A stretch of 40,914 nt of DNA from Bacteroidales bacterium (lineage in GTDB: Bacteria > Bacteroidota > Bacteroidia > Bacteroidales > Muribaculaceae). The DNA is taken from assembly GCA_014800685.1 (NCBI GenBank), contig JAAVFQ010000004.1, positions 1 through 40,914 on the forward strand. The letters are read 5' to 3'. Under the pieces are notes generated by a model. That model worked only from the letters and a program-made list of their open reading frames with translations, ran no database searches and was not told the DNA's origin. The position numbers were made by a program, and so were the translations under genes. This document shows, in pieces, positions 36,203-40,914 of this stretch (positions are counted from its first letter, which is position 1; each line of letters opens with the position of its first letter).

Positions 36203-38362
36203 TTACTTTATTGGGGTTATGATTGTACGGATTGTTGACAAATCATCTTGATTGAAACCGGCTTGCTTCTTGATACGATAGACGGTGCATGTGAGTTGAT
36301 TGATTTTGTTTTCATCAATACGTCCAAGGTCATCAAGAAAGTCTTTGGTTACAATTATACATTGCTTCTCAATGCTATCAATGATATTATAGAAACCACT
36401 TTCTTTCATTCCGCCGAATGATGATGTCGGAGCATCAAAGATGAGAGGATAATCCTCCTCGCGCTTATCACTTGTGAGGTCAGATATTGCAAACAATACC
36501 GACATATACATTGTGGTTAGCTGGGAGCCTGATGGATCTGTGATAGCACGACCATTCGCACTAAGAAGTCGGATTTCTGTAGTATCCTGACTTGTTCTTA
36601 CTAATTTTATGATTCCATGGAAATCCTGAGTGTTAAGACGTGCAAGATAGTCATTTGCTCGATCTTGTATTTCAGCTAAAAATCTGGTAAGGTTAAGTTC
36701 TTTAGATTCTTTGAAGGCATTTGCAATATTACGAAGGATTATATGTACTTTTTGATAAACCTTTGCCATACTACTTCCAGGATTTAGGCTATCATATTTA
36801 TCCTCAATTGCTTGTTTGTCAGCTAATGCTTGCCTTAACTCTTCGCGGAGCTCTACAAGTTTCTTCTCTGCTTTCCCTTTTTGCTCAAAGAAACCTTTCA
36901 GATTGTGGAAGTCCAAATCAAGCTGCTCCTCCGTTACTCCCTCTACTTGAATAAGTAGACGTGCCTTGTCGTCCATTGCCTCTTGCAACTTATCTTCGGC
37001 TTTGGCGAGTTCTCGCTTAAATGTTTCAAGAAGTTCAAGTTTACCAAAGATAGTTTCTGCCAACTCGGAAATGTCTTGAGCTTTACTTCCATCGAGAGAG
37101 ATGCTAAGGTTATGCATCTGCTCAATATATCGGTTCACGAATAATTCTGCATCTTTGAGCTTGGCTTCTTCTGACTTCTTTTTAGCTTCAAGATGCTTTC
37201 TGAATTCATTCAATTTGGATACCATAAATTCATATGCCTCTGTACCTTTAGGCGCAGGACGTCCACATACTTTGCAGACTTCATCATCAATCATTTCTTG
37301 CATAGTATCTTGATCGGGAAGATACCACGGAAGACGAGAAACGCCATTAGCTAAAGAAGAAATCTCGTCAAGAATTTCATTACGACCTTCTTCCTTAGCC
37401 TTTTGTGCGATGAAAGTATCTTGAAGAGTCCGTTTTTCCTTGCTGAAAGCCGATGCTTTTTTTCGGAATTCTTCAAGGATTGGACCAAACGGAGCAAGAA
37501 TCCAGTATTTGTCAAGTAGATTAACATTGAAGTTATGTGCGCTAATACGCCCCTTCCACTGAAGCACGTCTTCCTCTCTGGACTTGATTAGTTTTTTCAA
37601 CTCTTGATAACGCTCGCTTGCTTCCTGGTTCTTTTCGAGTACCTCAATTTTGGAAGCAAACAGGTCAGCGCTTTTTTCAGTATCTCGAATATCTCTACGG
37701 ATATTTGAAATACGAGCGTTCACTTCTGTCTTTTGACTTTCTAAAGCATGAGCTTCTTTCTCAGTTTTCTTGTCGTTCTTACATTCCTTTTCGTATGCGG
37801 TGCTTGACTTGGCTTCAAACTCATCAGTAATTTCAACATACTCGTCAAATTCACGAATATCGGACAACTTATCGACCAGCATTTTCAACGCGTCTGGGTC
37901 ATCAAATACGTTCAAAGTACTTTCGCCCTTAAACATACTATATCTTTGGATGAATGAATCGAAGCACCGGACAATAAGTGATTTTCCGCTTACTTGATAT
38001 CTCTCCGCACCTTGAGTCTCATATCCTTTGAAAGAGAAGCTGCGAGTTATATACTTATCTTCGTTCTGACGCTCAACGATAAACGACTTTTCAACCATCT
38101 TCTCACCATCATGGTCAAATGTCATCGAAACTGATACTGTCTCAACTTCGCCAATCTCTAATTCCAATTTTCGCATTTCGGAAATATTGTTGATGTCAGC
38201 CTTTTCAAGAGCCGGGTCAAGAAGCCATTTCAGAGCATCGAAAAAGGTAGTTTTACCATCTCCGTTATCTCCGATGATCAGAGTTAGCCCATCTGTAAAG
38301 GTGAACTCATTCTCTCCGTAGTAACTTCGGAAGTTGTTAATGGATAAACTTTTAATTCTCAT
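36203..38362 (-). CDS. Rad50/DndD-like SMC-family ATPase with zinc hook
   Basis: 719 residues. N-terminal ATPase lobe with Walker A GDNGDGKTT (31-39) after a FRSYYGENEF segment. Two predicted coiled-coil arms (about 185-265 and 370-560) flank a CxxC zinc hook, C363-K-V-C366-GRP. The C-terminal lobe has a signature-like DPSGSQLTTMYMS (near 620), Walker B LIFDAPTSSFG (near 651) and IIVTKD where a switch His usually sits. This is an SMC-like enzyme of the Rad50/DndD group. In defence loci such ATPases sense or grip DNA and drive a partner nuclease. No Mre11 gene is present; the helicase-PLD may fill that role. Confidence 0.85.
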   Translation of the reverse strand: MRIKSLSINNFRSYYGENEFTFTDGLTLIIGDNGDGKTTFFDALKWLLDPALEKADINNISEMRKLELEIGEVETVSVSMTFDHDGEKMVEKSFIVERQNEDKYITRSFSFKGYETQGAERYQVSGKSLIVRCFDSFIQRYSMFKGESTLNVFDDPDALKMLVDKLSDIREFDEYVEITDEFEAKSSTAYEKECKNDKKTEKEAHALESQKTEVNARISNIRRDIRDTEKSADLFASKIEVLEKNQEASERYQELKKLIKSREEDVLQWKGRISAHNFNVNLLDKYWILAPFGPILEEFRKKASAFSKEKRTLQDTFIAQKAKEEGRNEILDEISSLANGVSRLPWYLPDQDTMQEMIDDEVCKVCGRPAPKGTEAYEFMVSKLNEFRKHLEAKKKSEEAKLKDAELFVNRYIEQMHNLSISLDGSKAQDISELAETIFGKLELLETFKRELAKAEDKLQEAMDDKARLLIQVEGVTEEQLDLDFHNLKGFFEQKGKAEKKLVELREELRQALADKQAIEDKYDSLNPGSSMAKVYQKVHIILRNIANAFKESKELNLTRFLAEIQDRANDYLARLNTQDFHGIIKLVRTSQDTTEIRLLSANGRAITDPSGSQLTTMYMSVLFAISDLTSDKREEDYPLIFDAPTSSFGGMKESGFYNIIDSIEKQCIIVTKDFLDDLGRIDENKINQLTCTVYRIKKQAGFNQDDLSTIRTIITPIK

Positions 38363-38592
38363 ACTATTTTCTTCAGATAATCCGTGATTTCGTTATATAT
38401 ATTCTTTGATGTGTTGCCGTCAGAGTGGCCTTGTATTATTCTTGCCACTGTCCTGACAATGGGATTTTGCGAGATAAGAGCTTGGTCAAATGTAGCAAAG
38501 TCCTTCTCACTATAGTCACCAGTTTCCATCAACGTTTTGTTGAGGAGAACTGCATTTAGCATCTTGTCTTTGTTGGTTTTATATCCGATCAT
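38359..38592 (-). CDS. Unrecognised 77-residue protein between helicase and SMC ATPase
   Basis: Small, probably helical protein (LLNKTLMETGDYSEKDFATF, NPIVRTVARIIQG, NIYNEITDYLKKIV). Both ends overlap their neighbours by the ATGA arrangement: helicase stop at 38589 within its start and its stop within the ATPase start at 38362. Such tight coupling argues for a real gene with a fixed stoichiometry, perhaps a subunit bridging the two motors. No known domain recognised. Confidence 0.6.
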   Translation of the reverse strand: MIGYKTNKDKMLNAVLLNKTLMETGDYSEKDFATFDQALISQNPIVRTVARIIQGHSDGNTSKNIYNEITDYLKKIV

Positions 38593-40862
38593 ACGTTAAA
38601 TATAGAGAGATTGTAATAATTCAAAATATCCTCCATCTCTCTGATTGTATCATCAAGATTTTCAGAAAGGGAAGCAAAGTTATATACTCGTTTTAGTTCA
38701 TTGGCCAACATATTGCGTTCCATATTGTAAGTGTCTTCCGAATCACAAATTTCAGGAGCGACAACAAGGTCATGGATTTCCGCCATATACTTATCGGGGT
38801 GAGTTCGCAAAATGCGACCACGTCGCTGAATGAATTGTCGTGGATTTCCTGTACTTGCACAGAATATTGCCAACTCACTTCTCGGTACATCAACACCTTC
38901 ATCAAGGCATTTCATTGACGTCAGTACATCAAGTTTTCCGTCTGCAAAATCCTTAAGAAGATTGTCTCTTTCGGAGGAGTTAGAGGTAAATTGTCTCACC
39001 GTTGTTGTAGGACTGAGGTCTCTGACAATGCCGGTATAAATATCAATGAGATGTGCGCTTTCAGCGTCATCTGCAATTATATCTGTATTTTCATACACAT
39101 CGGAATCCTCATCGGGTTTATTGCCTTCAGGGACATATACCAATGTGTAGTTGATTGAACCTCTTTCAGACAATCTCTTCTCCAAAATATCACGGAAAAC
39201 AACTTGTTTATTAGTCGCTTTGTGAATTATGCGTTTTCGTTTTAGGAGCAATGCTGTCAAAACAGCGTCATCTTTTGGCCTGAATACGTCTTGATTATAG
39301 ATATAGTATTGTGCTAACCTCCTTGAAATTTCAAGATATTCCTCCATTTCTGCGGTTGTGAGCTTTACAATATGAGGATAGTATCTGTAACGACAAAGAA
39401 CGCCTTTCTCAATAGCCTCTGCCATCGAGTATTCATAGGTATATAAGGACTCACTACCAAAGAATTTCATTATCTTCTTTGTAGTTTCTTCGTCGTATTG
39501 TCTTTCTGGAGTGGCCGACAACCCTATTCGTCTGAGGTAAGGAACCGCTTTTAGCCGGGACAAAATTTTACCAGCTCCCATATTGTGAGCTTCATCAGCA
39601 ATCAAAAGTAATTGCTTGCGAGGAAAAACGTTAAGTCGGCTGAAAACGTTATCTCGCGCATAGGACGCATAAGTACTGATGATTATATATGAGTTCTTTT
39701 TACCGGTTATGTCAAGGCTTTCATTAAATTCAATGTTATCAATCTCCTTTTTCCAATTGGGATTTTTAGAACTTACTTTTACAATGCCAGAGAAACCGAA
39801 TTTCTTACATTCAATAGCCCATTGATTTACAAGAGTGATGGTTGGAACAAGGATTATCGCCTTATAGTAGCCACTTTTCTTATATATCTCAAGAAGACAG
39901 TTCAAAGAAGTAATCGTCTTACCTGTACCGGTCGCCATAGCAAAAAGCCCTTTCTGCGTATTTACCTTCCAATTTTCAAAAGCTAATTGCTGATATTCAC
40001 GAGGTCCGGATGGGTATGGAAAATGGGGAGCATTATCTGCCATGTGCTTTGACTCTTTCATCTTGTCAATAGCTGCAGTGATGCGTTCTTTTGCTTTCGA
40101 CAGTGCCTTGCGAACTGTAGATGGGATAGAAGATTTATCAATGTTGTCAATGAGCTGTTGCTCGTTCTCAAGTAGCTCTTTTAGATGCTTAGGATTTGAG
40201 TGTTCAATTATGTATCCTTTTAATGCTGTTGCTTCTATAAATTCGATTCCATTATCCTCACCATTAAATGCTTTGTCAAAGGAGGATTGAATCCCTTTAA
40301 TACGTCCGTTGTCAGCTGGCCCGTTCCAGTCGCAGTAAACACCAAGACTCTCTTTATTGTGCATGAATGCTGAAAGAGAGAAGTTAACAGATCCTTCAAA
40401 CCCGATCTTATTTACGCCATCGCTGAACGTTCCACATTTGGTATGAGCTATGCCGCTTCCGTTGACCATTCGCACTATCTTAATCTCAATGCGGTCGTTA
40501 CGTATAAGCCACGCTAAACACTCAAAAAAATGCTTGTCACGTTTATTTAGTGTGTAGCTCAGTTGTTCTAAATTCCTGAGATCAAAGAATGGCAAATCGT
40601 TGCCGTCATGAGCCATTGAGATGGCCGAAATATCATCGCTGCTTAAAATGTCATTGATAATCATTCTCATTTTGCCACCATTATAAATAAATGATGCAAA
40701 ACCGTATGATAGTACATTAATGGCAGATGAAGAGAAAAAACCGAGCATTAGGTCAAACGACGTGGCATTACACAGAGCCTCCGAGAAGAAACCAACTGGC
40801 TCCCACTCCGTGTTCGTTTGATACCTGAATGACTCAGGCCATGTCACATCGGTTTTAAGCAT
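38589..40862 (-). CDS. PLD-nuclease/DEAH-box helicase fusion
   Basis: 757 residues from the ATG at 40862. An N-terminal phospholipase D-like domain shows H140-T-K142 and GSVNFS (157-162), a single HKD half-site as in dimeric PLD nucleases (the D follows one residue later than in the classic spacing). An SF2 helicase follows: Walker A ATGTGKT (310-316), DEAH (423-426), motif III SATP (449-452) and motif VI QRRGRILR near 679. This architecture resembles the restriction component reported for phosphorothioate (Dnd) systems. The start at 40877 is a TTG; the ATG two bases after the upstream stop is better. Confidence 0.82.
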   Translation of the reverse strand: MLKTDVTWPESFRYQTNTEWEPVGFFSEALCNATSFDLMLGFFSSSAINVLSYGFASFIYNGGKMRMIINDILSSDDISAISMAHDGNDLPFFDLRNLEQLSYTLNKRDKHFFECLAWLIRNDRIEIKIVRMVNGSGIAHTKCGTFSDGVNKIGFEGSVNFSLSAFMHNKESLGVYCDWNGPADNGRIKGIQSSFDKAFNGEDNGIEFIEATALKGYIIEHSNPKHLKELLENEQQLIDNIDKSSIPSTVRKALSKAKERITAAIDKMKESKHMADNAPHFPYPSGPREYQQLAFENWKVNTQKGLFAMATGTGKTITSLNCLLEIYKKSGYYKAIILVPTITLVNQWAIECKKFGFSGIVKVSSKNPNWKKEIDNIEFNESLDITGKKNSYIIISTYASYARDNVFSRLNVFPRKQLLLIADEAHNMGAGKILSRLKAVPYLRRIGLSATPERQYDEETTKKIMKFFGSESLYTYEYSMAEAIEKGVLCRYRYYPHIVKLTTAEMEEYLEISRRLAQYYIYNQDVFRPKDDAVLTALLLKRKRIIHKATNKQVVFRDILEKRLSERGSINYTLVYVPEGNKPDEDSDVYENTDIIADDAESAHLIDIYTGIVRDLSPTTTVRQFTSNSSERDNLLKDFADGKLDVLTSMKCLDEGVDVPRSELAIFCASTGNPRQFIQRRGRILRTHPDKYMAEIHDLVVAPEICDSEDTYNMERNMLANELKRVYNFASLSENLDDTIREMEDILNYYNLSIFNV

Positions 40863-40864
40863 AG

Positions 40865-40914
40865 TTATATAAAGCAATTAGCGCAAAACGCCTCGTTATC
40901 TTCTTCTGGATCGC
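40865..40914 (-). CDS. End of an upstream operon gene (truncated by window)
   Basis: Minus-strand frame open from the window edge to the TAA at 40867-40865, encoding a tail DPEEDNEAFCANCFI. Two bases separate its stop from the helicase ATG, so it is probably operon gene one. Two Cys (CANC) near the end are the only feature. Too short to identify. Confidence 0.4.
   Translation of the reverse strand, partial: DPEEDNEAFCANCFI

Noticed and set aside
40862..40877. Helicase start at the TTG at 40877
   Set aside because: It would overlap the upstream stop; the ATG at 40862 directly follows that stop and fits operon coupling.

Overview
The window reads as a chromosomal segment of a gut-type Bacteroidales bacterium, possibly Muribaculaceae (family level is inference). 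Evidence: several promoters fit the Bacteroidota -33/-7 pattern (TTTG, about 20 bases, TAnnTTTG); there are many lipoproteins, a type IX secretion C-terminal sorting domain, a BspA-like LRR protein, DUF3467, a DUF6377-type regulator, and a cluster of three FKBP isomerases. Most genes are of moderate GC; the right end (after about 33.7 kb) is clearly more AT-rich.

Layout. 1-9 kb (+): 3' part of an RsmF-like rRNA methyltransferase, copper ATPase CopA with a 69-residue metal-binding partner, TcdA, a LolD-like ABC ATPase, a WG-repeat lipoprotein, a DUF3467 protein and CysS. 9-13 kb (-): PgeF, a nitroreductase, and an FKBP cluster that includes a small lipoprotein. 13.2-14.4 kb: tRNA-Gln(TTG) and about 950 gene-free, AT-rich bases with a candidate small RNA. 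14.4-24.6 kb: a DUF6377-type regulator (-), then M16 peptidase, DusB, a DUF2807 protein and a flippase (+), a His-rich secreted protein and a SemiSWEET (-), a B12-binding radical SAM enzyme with a GT2 (+), and XerD (-). 24.7-33.3 kb (+): a gingipain-like C25 protease remnant lacking its catalytic domain, a BspA-like protein, a DUF5715 lipoprotein, a giant AsmA-like protein, a HAD phosphatase and AroB.

The accessory part begins at tRNA-Leu(CAG) (33547-33627). Beyond its terminator are a pair of TTACGTGCA repeats, a C-terminal scrap of a RhuM-type protein, a two-gene module that looks like the Kiwa anti-phage system (KwaA-like membrane protein plus KwaB/DUF4868-like protein), and, convergent with it, a tightly coupled operon: an unseen gene of which only the end is present, a PLD-nuclease/DEAH-helicase fusion, a 77-residue protein, a Rad50/DndD-like zinc-hook ATPase and a 195-residue protein. 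I think this operon is a DNA-targeting defence system and it is the best candidate here for an undescribed or poorly described one. The function of its two small proteins is not recognisable from sequence alone.
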